From positions 1-5,367 of the forward strand of contig JAKSBB010000938.1 in the NCBI GenBank assembly GCA_022361315.1: a stretch of DNA of 5,367 nt, given 5' to 3'. Below, piece by piece: positions 1-5,367 of the stretch. The stretch's first letter is position 1. Each line of letters begins with the position of its first letter. The DNA comes from Desulfobacterales bacterium. Lineage in GTDB: Bacteria; Desulfobacterota; Desulfobacteria; Desulfobacterales; Desulfobacteraceae. The notes under the pieces are model-generated. The model had not been told where the DNA came from. It saw only the letters and a list, made by a program, of their open reading frames with translations, and made no database searches. A program made the translations under genes and the position numbers.

Positions 1-930
1 AACGTCTGCGGCAACAACATCGATGTGCCCGAGGGCAAGGTGGTCTATACCCAGATGCTCAACGAGAGGGGGGGCATCGCAGGGGATATCACGGTCACCA
101 AGATGGCCGAGGATAAATACTTTATCGTCACGGCCGGTGCCACCACCACCCGGGATTTTGACTGGATCACAAGACATATTCCCGAAGGTGCCCACGCCGT
201 ACTCACGGACGTCACCTGGTCATACATCATGCTGGGGGTGATGGGGCCCAAATCCCGTGACCTGCTGGCCAAAATCACCGATGCGGACCTGTCCAACGCG
301 GCTTTTCCCTTTGCAACGGCCAAAGACATCTATGTGGGGTATGCCCAGGCCTATGCCGTGCGCATGAGTTTTGTGGGAGAACTGGGGTGGGAACTCTATA
401 TTCCCACACCCTTTGCTCAGGATGTCTTTGACAAGCTCATCGCTGCCGGCGAGGAATTCGATTTGAAAATGTGCGGTCTCCATGCGGTGGATTCCCTGCG
501 TCTTGAAAAAGGCTACAGACACTGGAGTTCGGATATTACCCCGGATACCACCCCCTACGAGGCGGGCCTGGGATTTGCGGTGAGGCTGGAAAAAGACAAC
601 TTCATCGGCAGGGATGCCCTCATCCGGCAAAAGGAAGAGGGGCTAAAGAACAAACTGGTGATGTTCACCATTGATGACCCGGAGCCCCTGATTTACCACG
701 ATGAACCCATCTTCAGGAACGGTGAACTGGCCGGGGAAAATACCCACGGTGCCTTTGTCCACAAAGTGGGGCGGTCCATGGGGATGGTCTATCTCTCCTG
801 TGATACGGGTATCAGCGACGACTGGATCATGGACGGAGAATACGAAATCGAGGTGGAAGACAAACGGTATCCCATTACCATTCACCTCAAAGCTCCCTAC
901 GATCCCCAGGGGAAGGCAACCAAGGCCTGA
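1..930 (+). CDS. Dimethylglycine/sarcosine dehydrogenase-like protein, C-terminal folate-binding (GcvT-like) part; 5' end outside window
   Basis: The frame is open from base 1 (N-V-C-G-N-N-I-D...) to the TGA at 928-930, giving 309 visible codons. The GTG at 25 lies inside conserved sequence and is not a start. The protein resembles the C-terminal half of dimethylglycine dehydrogenase and related sarcosine dehydrogenases. Visible landmarks are YTQMLNERGGIAGDITV near the start, LGVMGPKSRDLL in the middle, the GcvT-type SFVGELGWELY segment, then RLEKGYRHW, DTTPYEAGLGF and NFIGRDAL. Full-length members are about 800 residues or more, with an N-terminal FAD amine-oxidase domain; if this is one, that domain lies left of the window. 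Such enzymes oxidise an N-methyl group, transfer the one-carbon unit to tetrahydrofolate as 5,10-methylene-THF and pass electrons to ETF. The etfBA pair downstream fits that. A stand-alone aminomethyltransferase paralogue is possible, but the resemblance is closer to the dehydrogenases than to glycine-cleavage T-protein. Whether dimethylglycine, sarcosine or another methylated amine is the substrate is not decidable here. Confidence 0.85.
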   Translation, partial: NVCGNNIDVPEGKVVYTQMLNERGGIAGDITVTKMAEDKYFIVTAGATTTRDFDWITRHIPEGAHAVLTDVTWSYIMLGVMGPKSRDLLAKITDADLSNAAFPFATAKDIYVGYAQAYAVRMSFVGELGWELYIPTPFAQDVFDKLIAAGEEFDLKMCGLHAVDSLRLEKGYRHWSSDITPDTTPYEAGLGFAVRLEKDNFIGRDALIRQKEEGLKNKLVMFTIDDPEPLIYHDEPIFRNGELAGENTHGAFVHKVGRSMGMVYLSCDTGISDDWIMDGEYEIEVEDKRYPITIHLKAPYDPQGKATKA

Positions 931-959
931 TCGGGAATGCAACACTAGTTGAAAATGCA

Positions 960-994
960 GGATATGGCGGCCGGTGGTCACCGGTGCCATATCC
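960..994 (+). promoter_or_regulatory. Interrupted inverted repeat (hairpin) in the gap before mttB
   Basis: GGATATGGC at 960-968 is exactly complementary to GCCATATCC at 986-994. Inside it, CCGGT at 971-975 pairs with ACCGG at 980-984 around a GGTC loop, leaving a small GG/T internal bulge. That makes 14 paired positions, starting 30 bases after the upstream stop codon and ending 21 bases before the ribosome binding site. The bases after it (CGCCATCTTAATATAA) are only weakly T-rich, so it is not a textbook intrinsic terminator. It could be a leaky terminator, an mRNA processing or stability element, or a dyad operator. The structure is seen in the sequence; the function is inference. Confidence 0.5.
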
Positions 995-1015
995 CGCCAT
1001 CTTAATATAAACCCA

Positions 1016-1022
1016 AAGGAGG
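1016..1022 (+). promoter_or_regulatory. Ribosome binding site fixing the mttB start
   Basis: AAGGAGG lies five bases before the ATG at 1028, a near-perfect Shine-Dalgarno sequence. It decides the start in favour of 1028 over the in-frame GTG at 974, which sits within the hairpin stem and loop and has no comparable site. Confidence 0.85.
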
Positions 1023-1027
1023 AGTGT

Positions 1028-2497
1028 ATGACGCGACCCTTGAAAGCGGGGCGGCACACCAGCGGCGGATTCAGTCTCAATGTGCTCACCGATGATGAAC
1101 TTTACGAGATTCATCTGGCGACCCTGGAGGTGCTGAAGACCACCGGCGTGTTTGTGGAAAGCGAGGAGGCCAGGGAAATCTTTGGCAGTAACGGCGCTGA
1201 AGTGGATGAAAAAACCAATGTGGTGACATTCAAGCCCTATATCATTGAAGACGCCATCCGGACGGCCCCTGATACCTACCATGCCTACGGACGGATTCCT
1301 GAAAGTGATGTCACCCTGGAAGACCGGCGGGTCACCTTCACCAATTTCGGTGAAGGCATCATGTTTGTGGACCCGTACACCGGCGAACACCGGGAAACCA
1401 CCAAACGGGACATCGAAATGGCGGCAAGAATCATTGATTTTCTGCCCCATGTGGACACCTACGAGCGGTGCATGCTCTCCCATGATAAGCACCATTCGGT
1501 CCAGGCCCTCCACAATGCGGAAGCCTCACTGACCAACACCACCAAACACCACTGGCTCGGGCCGGTGGACCGGTATCAGTGCGGCAAGATCATTGAGGTG
1601 TGCAACGCCATTGCCGGGGGCAACGATAAATTCCGGGAACGGCCCTTCCTCACCTTTGTGACCTGTCCCATCAGCCCTTTGAAACTCTCCTCCCACCACT
1701 GTGAGATCCTCATTGAGTCGGCGGTGAACGGCATGGGTGTGAACTGCATCGGCATGGCCATGAGCGGCGGTTCCTCACCCATCCATATTGCAGGAACACT
1801 GGTTCAGCAGAATGCGGAAATCCTGGCCAGTCTGACCCTGAGTCAGATGGTGGTCAAGGGGGCTCCTTTTGTCTATGCCAGTTCCACCTGTCCCCTGGAC
1901 CTGCGGCATGCCACGGCGTCCGTGGGCTCCCCTGAAACCGGTATGATCAATGCGGCGGTGGCCAGGCTGGCACGATACTATAGCCTGCCGGTATTCGCCG
2001 CCGGTGGCTAGGGCGACAGCAAAATAACCGACTACCAGTCAGGCCATGAAAAGACCATCACCGGAATCCTGCCGGCGTTGTCAGGGTGCAACGTTATTTA
2101 CGGGCTGGGTATGCTGGAGATGGGCATCACCTTTGACTTGGCACAACTGGTTCTGGACAATGAAGTCGCAGGCCTGATCAAAAGAACGGTCAACGGAATT
2201 GAGGTCAACGATACCACCTTAAATGTGGACGCGATCAAGGAGATCGGTCCGTTTAAGGATTATCTGGCCCACAAGACCACTTTTGACAATATGAGACTCA
2301 CCACCACACCGAAACTCATGGACCGCTGCATGCGGCCCAAATGGGAAGACAACGGATCAAAAGACGCTTATACCCGGGCCAATGAAGAGGTCCGCCACAT
2401 TCTGGAAACCTACGAACCACCCCAGCTGTCCGACCAGGTGCTCAAAGAGGTGCGGGACATTGTAGACGGTGCGGAAGAGGAACTGGGCATCAAGTGA
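1028..2497 (+). CDS. mttB: MttB-family trimethylamine:corrinoid methyltransferase with in-frame amber codon (predicted pyrrolysine)
   Basis: The gene reads as 489 codons if the TAG at 2009-2011 (codon 328) is translated; it starts at the ATG behind a strong ribosome binding site and ends at TGA. Methanosarcina MttB is about 495 residues with pyrrolysine at 334, so length and position agree. Family-like sequence lies on both sides: ARYYSLPVFAAGG directly before the amber codon and GDSKITDYQSGHEKT directly after, then LPALSGCNVIYGLGMLEMG. MttB forms a TIM barrel that transfers a methyl group from trimethylamine to the Co(I) corrinoid of a partner protein (MttC), with pyrrolysine lining the active site. 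Relatives without pyrrolysine include the glycine betaine methyltransferase MtgB. Without suppression only a 327-residue fragment would be made, lacking the last third of the barrel. No mttC or corrinoid:THF methyltransferase gene lies in the window; the neighbours are dimethylglycine dehydrogenase-like, etfBA and BCCT genes. Trimethylamine is the default substrate by analogy, but a different methylamine is possible. Confidence 0.9.
2009..2011 (+). other. In-frame TAG predicted to encode pyrrolysine (residue 328 of MttB)
   Basis: The amber codon follows GCC-GGT-GGC (Ala-Gly-Gly) and precedes GGC-GAC-AGC (Gly-Asp-Ser). This matches the Gly-Gly-Pyl-x-Asp-Ser context known around the pyrrolysine of MttB proteins. 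The reading frame stays open without any shift for a further 161 codons of homologous sequence. Decoding would need tRNA-Pyl (pylT), PylS and PylBCD, none of which is in this window. By eye I find no strong hairpin in the 60 bases after the codon, and MttB decoding is not known to require one. A sequencing error or genuine nonsense mutation is much less likely, given the exact position. Confidence 0.88.
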
Positions 2498-2533
2498 TCC
2501 ACGATAAGTAAAAGAGTAAAAGGATAGAAATCA

Positions 2534-3301
2534 ATGCGTATTTACGTATGTGTGAAACATGTTCCGGATACGGCCGCCAATATCAAGATCAGCGGCGATA
2601 CCGCCTATGACCCGGAAGTGAAGTATGTGCCTAACCCCTATGATGAGTTCGGGATTGAAGCGGCGGTGCAGATCACCGAGGCTGCCGGAGAAGGCGAGGT
2701 CATCGCCGTCTGCGTCGGCGGCGACGGTGCGGTGAACACCCTGCGTGCGGCAATGGCCATGGGGGCCCACCGGAGTATCCTGGTGAAAGATCCGGTGCAG
2801 CTCTCCGGCAGCCGCAGGCTGGCAAAGGCCCTGGCAGAAGCCATCAAGGCCGACGGAACGCCGGATCTTGTTTTCACCGGCAAGCAGTCCGTGGACAGTG
2901 AAGGCATGCAGACCCCTTACTGGCTGGGTGCGGAGCTGGGGTTGCCCGTGGCGGCCAACATCAACGCCTTTTCCCTGGACAATGAGTCCGCAGTGCTGGG
3001 CAGGGACCTGGGGGGCGGGACAAAGGAAACCCTGACCATCACCTTACCCTGTATTATCGGGGCAACCAAGGGCATGAACGAACCCAGATTTCCCAAGCTT
3101 CCCGCCATACTCAAGGCCAAGAAAAAGCCCATTACGGAAATGGAAATGGATGCCCTGGTGCCGGAACCGGCAGCGGATCTCGTGCTGAAGACACTGACGC
3201 CGGTGAAGGATCGCAGCAGCGCCACAATCATTGAAGGGGATGCCGCCCAGGCCGTCACCCGTCTGGTGAAGATTCTGGCCGAGGATGCAAAAGTGATTTA
3301 A
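2534..3301 (+). CDS. etfB: Electron transfer flavoprotein, beta subunit
   Basis: A 255-residue protein of normal EtfB length, starting at the ATG at 2534 with a moderate AAGGA site at 2520-2524, 36 bases after mttB. The N-terminus MRIYVCVKHVPDTAA and the NPYDEFGIEAA segment (residues 34-44) are typical of the family. So are the nucleotide-binding stretch around GKQSVDSEGMQ (116-126) and the C-terminal MNEPRFPKLPAILKAKKKPI (181-200). The last contains the recognition-loop region by which ETF docks on partner dehydrogenases. With EtfA it forms a soluble cytoplasmic heterodimer that takes electrons from flavoprotein dehydrogenases. Here the likely donor is the dimethylglycine dehydrogenase-like protein two genes upstream. 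The usual A-I-D-x-D segment of the nucleotide site is changed to S-V-D-S-E, so I cannot tell by eye whether AMP or a second FAD binds. The next gene follows after nine bases, so co-translation with etfA is likely. Confidence 0.93.
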   Translation: MRIYVCVKHVPDTAANIKISGDTAYDPEVKYVPNPYDEFGIEAAVQITEAAGEGEVIAVCVGGDGAVNTLRAAMAMGAHRSILVKDPVQLSGSRRLAKALAEAIKADGTPDLVFTGKQSVDSEGMQTPYWLGAELGLPVAANINAFSLDNESAVLGRDLGGGTKETLTITLPCIIGATKGMNEPRFPKLPAILKAKKKPITEMEMDALVPEPAADLVLKTLTPVKDRSSATIIEGDAAQAVTRLVKILAEDAKVI

Positions 3302-3305
3302 GGAG
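3299..3305 (+). promoter_or_regulatory. Ribosome binding site of etfA overlapping the etfB stop codon
   Basis: TAAGGAG contains the etfB stop codon (3299-3301) and the Shine-Dalgarno sequence AAGGAG for the ATG at 3311. The overlap indicates translational coupling of the two ETF subunits, which are needed in equal amounts. Confidence 0.75.
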
Positions 3306-3310
3306 AAAAC

Positions 3311-4258
3311 ATGACCAAATTAGGCGTTTACATAGAAACTGAAAACGGGGCGGTGAAACCAAGCGTTCCCGGGGTAATCTCCGCAGCAGCCCAGGGCGGT
3401 GAGGTTGTGGGCTTTGTCCTTGACGGCAATGCCGAAACCTATTCCTCTGTGCTTGCCGCATACGGCGTCTCCTGCCTGGTGAATCTGTCTGTACCGGGTG
3501 TTGATTTGGCCGCACAGCCTGAAGCCGCAGGCAAAGCACTGGCAACGGGCGCAGAAGATCAGGGGCTTACGGGCCTCTTTGCTGCGGCCAGTCCCACGGG
3601 TAATGATTTGCTTGCCCGGGCCGCCGTAGCACTAAATGCCCCCATGGCGCTTGACTGCCTGGGCGTTGATTTTGACGCGGGGGAAATAAAAAAGTCACAC
3701 TTTTCCGGGAAGGCAGTGGCCGGGTTCTCCATGCCGGAGGGTGTTTTTGTCTGCACCATACGTCCCAACACCTTTGAACCCGTTGAAAAGCATACGGACT
3801 GCAAGGTTGTTGAACAGGCCGTTGCCCTGGATGACACCTGGGCATTGACGGTGACCGCAAGCGAAAAGGCGGGGGACGGTGAGCAGGATCTCACCGAAGC
3901 CTCGGTAATTATCTCCGGCGGGCGGCCCATGGGATCGGCTGAGAATTTCAGCATCCTCAAGGAATGCGCCCGGGAACTCGGGGCAGCGGTGGGGGCTTCC
4001 CGTGCGGCTGTGGATGCGGGGTTTGCCTCCCATGACATCCAGGTGGGGCAGACCGGTAAGATTGTCAGTCCCAAACTTTATATTGCCTGCGGCCTGTCCG
4101 GATCGGTACAGCATTTTGCCGGCATGAAAACCTCAAAGATCATCGTGGCGGTGAATACGGATAAGGATGCCCCCATATTTACCAAATCCGATTACGGGAT
4201 CATCGGTGATCTGTTCGAGGTGGTTCCGAAACTTACGGAAGCCCTGAAATCAAGGTAA
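3311..4258 (+). CDS. etfA: Electron transfer flavoprotein, alpha subunit
   Basis: A 315-residue protein, the usual size for EtfA without an extra ferredoxin domain. The N-terminal half is the divergent part. The C-terminal FAD domain is very well conserved: SGGRPMGSAENF (202-213), GASRAAVDAG (228-237), QVGQTGK (244-250), GLSGSVQH (261-268) and NTDKDAPIF (282-290). By alignment from memory with human ETF-alpha, Arg231, Thr248 and His268 match the flavin-contacting Arg249, Thr266 and His286, with identical spacing between them. The redox-active FAD should therefore be bound. One small oddity is Pro206, where many relatives have Gly in the SGGRG motif. With EtfB it carries electrons from methylamine-oxidising flavoproteins towards the quinone pool, through ETF:quinone oxidoreductase or an equivalent that is not encoded here. 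It ends at TAA, 12 bases before a strong inverted repeat. Confidence 0.95.
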   Translation: MTKLGVYIETENGAVKPSVPGVISAAAQGGEVVGFVLDGNAETYSSVLAAYGVSCLVNLSVPGVDLAAQPEAAGKALATGAEDQGLTGLFAAASPTGNDLLARAAVALNAPMALDCLGVDFDAGEIKKSHFSGKAVAGFSMPEGVFVCTIRPNTFEPVEKHTDCKVVEQAVALDDTWALTVTASEKAGDGEQDLTEASVIISGGRPMGSAENFSILKECARELGAAVGASRAAVDAGFASHDIQVGQTGKIVSPKLYIACGLSGSVQHFAGMKTSKIIVAVNTDKDAPIFTKSDYGIIGDLFEVVPKLTEALKSR

Positions 4259-4270
4259 CTCATCTGTGAT

Positions 4271-4308
4271 GGACAGCAGAGGAGGTCGCACGGCCTCCTC
4301 TGCTGTCC
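4271..4308 (+). terminator. Perfect 15-bp inverted repeat after etfA, candidate terminator or mRNA-stabilising hairpin
   Basis: GGACAGCAGAGGAGG (4271-4285) is exactly complementary to CCTCCTCTGCTGTCC (4294-4308), with eight bases between. Two further pairs (T-G, C-G) can form, closing a GCAC tetraloop. The stem is very stable and lies 12 bases after the etfA stop. No T-run follows on the plus strand (GCCGTACAAGAAAACC) nor on the minus strand, so it is not a classical intrinsic terminator. It may protect the 3' end of the upstream message, cause partial termination that lowers expression of the carrier gene, or mark the end of a transcript by another mechanism. Confidence 0.55.
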
Positions 4309-4374
4309 GCCGTACAAGAAAACCACAGAAATAATGAAAAGGTAGTGAGGTAAGAAACGTTTAACCATTAAATG

Positions 4375-4380
4375 AAGGAG
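4375..4380 (+). promoter_or_regulatory. Ribosome binding site fixing the BCCT carrier start
   Basis: AAGGAG ends six bases before the ATG at 4387. An in-frame ATG at 4372 overlaps the site and has no ribosome binding site of its own, and an in-frame TAA at 4369-4371 closes the frame directly upstream. The start is therefore 4387. Confidence 0.75.
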
Positions 4381-4386
4381 AGAAGA

Positions 4387-5367
4387 ATGCAAGAAACAAG
4401 TAGTCCGGGTATTGCAAGTGCACCGCCGATGACAAGCGGTCTGACAGCCAAGCTGGGTAAGTTCGACAGCTCCCTGTTCTGGACCACCCTCATCATCTGT
4501 ATTGCCATTACCCTTTGGGGCATTGTGGCACCGGAAGGCTTCGCCAAGGCCATGAGTGCATCGCAGGGATGGATTTCGGTGAACTTCGGCTGGTTTTTCA
4601 TGCTGGCTGTGGCCGGATTCATGATCTTTCTGGGATGGCTGGCCGTCAGCAAATACGGTGATATTCCTCTGGGCCAGGATGGAGATAAACCCGAGTTCTC
4701 CTTCGGCTCCTGGATCGCCATGCTTTTCTCCTGTGGTATCGGCATAGGATTTATTTTCTGGGGGGTTGCCGAACCTCTCTACCACTATTCAGGCACCCCG
4801 TATCTCGCAGCCAAAGGGACGCCGGAGGCGGTACCCGTTGCCATGCAGATCAGCCTGCTTCACTGGGGGATCCACGGCTGGGCCCCTTATGCTATTGCCG
4901 GCCTTGCCATTGCGTACACCACCTACAGGCTGAAACAACCGCTGTCCATTGCCAACTCCCTGATGGGTATCCTTGGCAATAAAACCGGATCCTTCTGGGG
5001 AAAACTGGTGGATTTCCTGGCAGCATTCGCAACCATCGCGGGTATCTCCACTTCTCTTGGTATGGGCCTTATGTCCATCCGTTTCGGCATCAACCACGTA
5101 TTCGGGGCAGATCTCGGCACCACCGGTCTTGTTGTTGTCATGCTCATTCTGATCCTGGGGTATACGATTTCCGCCGTGTCCGGTCTGAACCGCGGCATTA
5201 AATACCTGAGTAACATCAACATGGTCTGCGCCTTTCTCGTACTGTTGTTCTTTCTCTTTGCCGGCCCCACAACATTCCTGCTCAACCTCATGGTGGATTC
5301 CGTGGGGGAATATTTTCAGAATTTCGTATTCATGACCTTCTGGACGGATCCTATGGCCCAGGCCAGT
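4387..5367 (+). CDS. BCCT-family betaine/carnitine/choline transporter, N-terminal 327 residues; 3' end outside window
   Basis: The frame is open from the ATG to the right edge, so the gene is incomplete; BCCT proteins are usually about 500-650 residues. A short polar N-terminus (1-28) precedes the first membrane segment (about 30-48), and further segments lie at about 68-86 and 106-126. The third contains the family glycine-rich motif G117-I-G-I-G121, followed by the hallmark FWGVAEPLYHY (124-134). LLHWGIHGWAPYAIAGLAIAY (157-177) and FLAAFATIAGISTSLGMGL (210-228) match the next core helices of the LeuT-like fold. The tryptophan-rich substrate-box helix is expected just after the window ends. 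The family imports trimethylammonium compounds, coupled to Na+ or H+ or by exchange. A position aligned from memory with a BetP sodium-site threonine is Ile220 here, so Na+ coupling is uncertain. The catabolic neighbours suggest uptake of a carbon or energy substrate such as glycine betaine, rather than only osmoprotection. Glycine betaine, choline or carnitine cannot be told apart here. Confidence 0.93.
   Translation, partial: MQETSSPGIASAPPMTSGLTAKLGKFDSSLFWTTLIICIAITLWGIVAPEGFAKAMSASQGWISVNFGWFFMLAVAGFMIFLGWLAVSKYGDIPLGQDGDKPEFSFGSWIAMLFSCGIGIGFIFWGVAEPLYHYSGTPYLAAKGTPEAVPVAMQISLLHWGIHGWAPYAIAGLAIAYTTYRLKQPLSIANSLMGILGNKTGSFWGKLVDFLAAFATIAGISTSLGMGLMSIRFGINHVFGADLGTTGLVVVMLILILGYTISAVSGLNRGIKYLSNINMVCAFLVLLFFLFAGPTTFLLNLMVDSVGEYFQNFVFMTFWTDPMAQAS

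Noticed and set aside
25..27. GTG as start of the first gene
   Set aside because: The codons before it are open and match the conserved interior of the dehydrogenase family, so the gene continues beyond the left edge.
974..976. In-frame GTG as an earlier mttB start
   Set aside because: It lies in the hairpin and lacks a ribosome binding site, while the ATG at 1028 has a near-perfect one.
1028..2011. mttB as a nonsense-mutated pseudogene, or as two separate genes (1028-2011 and 2078-2497)
   Set aside because: The TAG falls exactly at the family's pyrrolysine position, the frame is intact on both sides, and the TTG at 2078 lies inside conserved sequence without a ribosome binding site.
2012..2093. 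A pyrrolysine insertion element (stem-loop) after the TAG
   Set aside because: Only short pairings were found, such as CGTTG 2076-2080 with CAACG 2089-2093. They are too weak and too far away, and such elements are not established as necessary for MttB.
4309..4374. A sigma-70 or sigma-54 promoter before the carrier gene
   Set aside because: The stretch is AT-richer than its surroundings, but I could not find a -35/-10 or -24/-12 pair with acceptable match and spacing.
4192..4785. Long minus-strand open frames, for example 4192-4785, 887-1513 and 3559-4074
   Set aside because: All lie opposite well-supported plus-strand genes, their translations resemble no family I recognise, and no ribosome binding sites were seen. 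They are antisense shadows of GC-rich genes.

Overview
The window is a stretch of five consecutive plus-strand genes for uptake and demethylation of quaternary or tertiary methylamines (glycine betaine, dimethylglycine, trimethylamine). It most likely comes from an anaerobic bacterium, and a marine sulfate reducer of the Desulfobacterota (Desulfobacteraceae-like) is my best guess. The reasons are a mid-50s GC content by eye, a pyrrolysine-type trimethylamine methyltransferase gene, a dedicated electron-transfer flavoprotein and a BCCT osmolyte carrier. The taxonomic call is inference; a pyrrolysine-using Firmicute cannot be excluded from this window alone.

Layout: (1) 1-930, the C-terminal 309 codons of a dimethylglycine/sarcosine dehydrogenase-like protein (GcvT-like folate domain), cut by the left edge. 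(2) 931-1027, a 97-base gap with a strong interrupted hairpin and the ribosome binding site of the next gene. (3) 1028-2497, an MttB-family corrinoid methyltransferase gene of 489 codons with an in-frame amber codon at 2009-2011, at the place where this family carries pyrrolysine. A conventional gene caller would split it into two pieces. (4) 2534-3301 etfB and 3311-4258 etfA, tightly coupled. (5) 4259-4386, a gap with a perfect 15-bp inverted repeat. (6) 4387-5367, the first 327 codons of a BCCT-family betaine/choline/carnitine transporter, open at the right edge.

How the genes may work together (inference): the BCCT carrier brings in a betaine-type substrate. The MttB-family protein moves a methyl group from a methylamine to a corrinoid protein, which is not encoded here. 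The dimethylglycine dehydrogenase-like enzyme removes further N-methyl groups oxidatively, passing one-carbon units to tetrahydrofolate and electrons to EtfBA. The cluster therefore joins a corrinoid-dependent and a flavin/folate-dependent demethylation route.

The most notable element is the amber codon. The sequence on both sides is intact and family-like, and none of the four genes whose ends are visible uses TAG as terminator (two TGA, two TAA).
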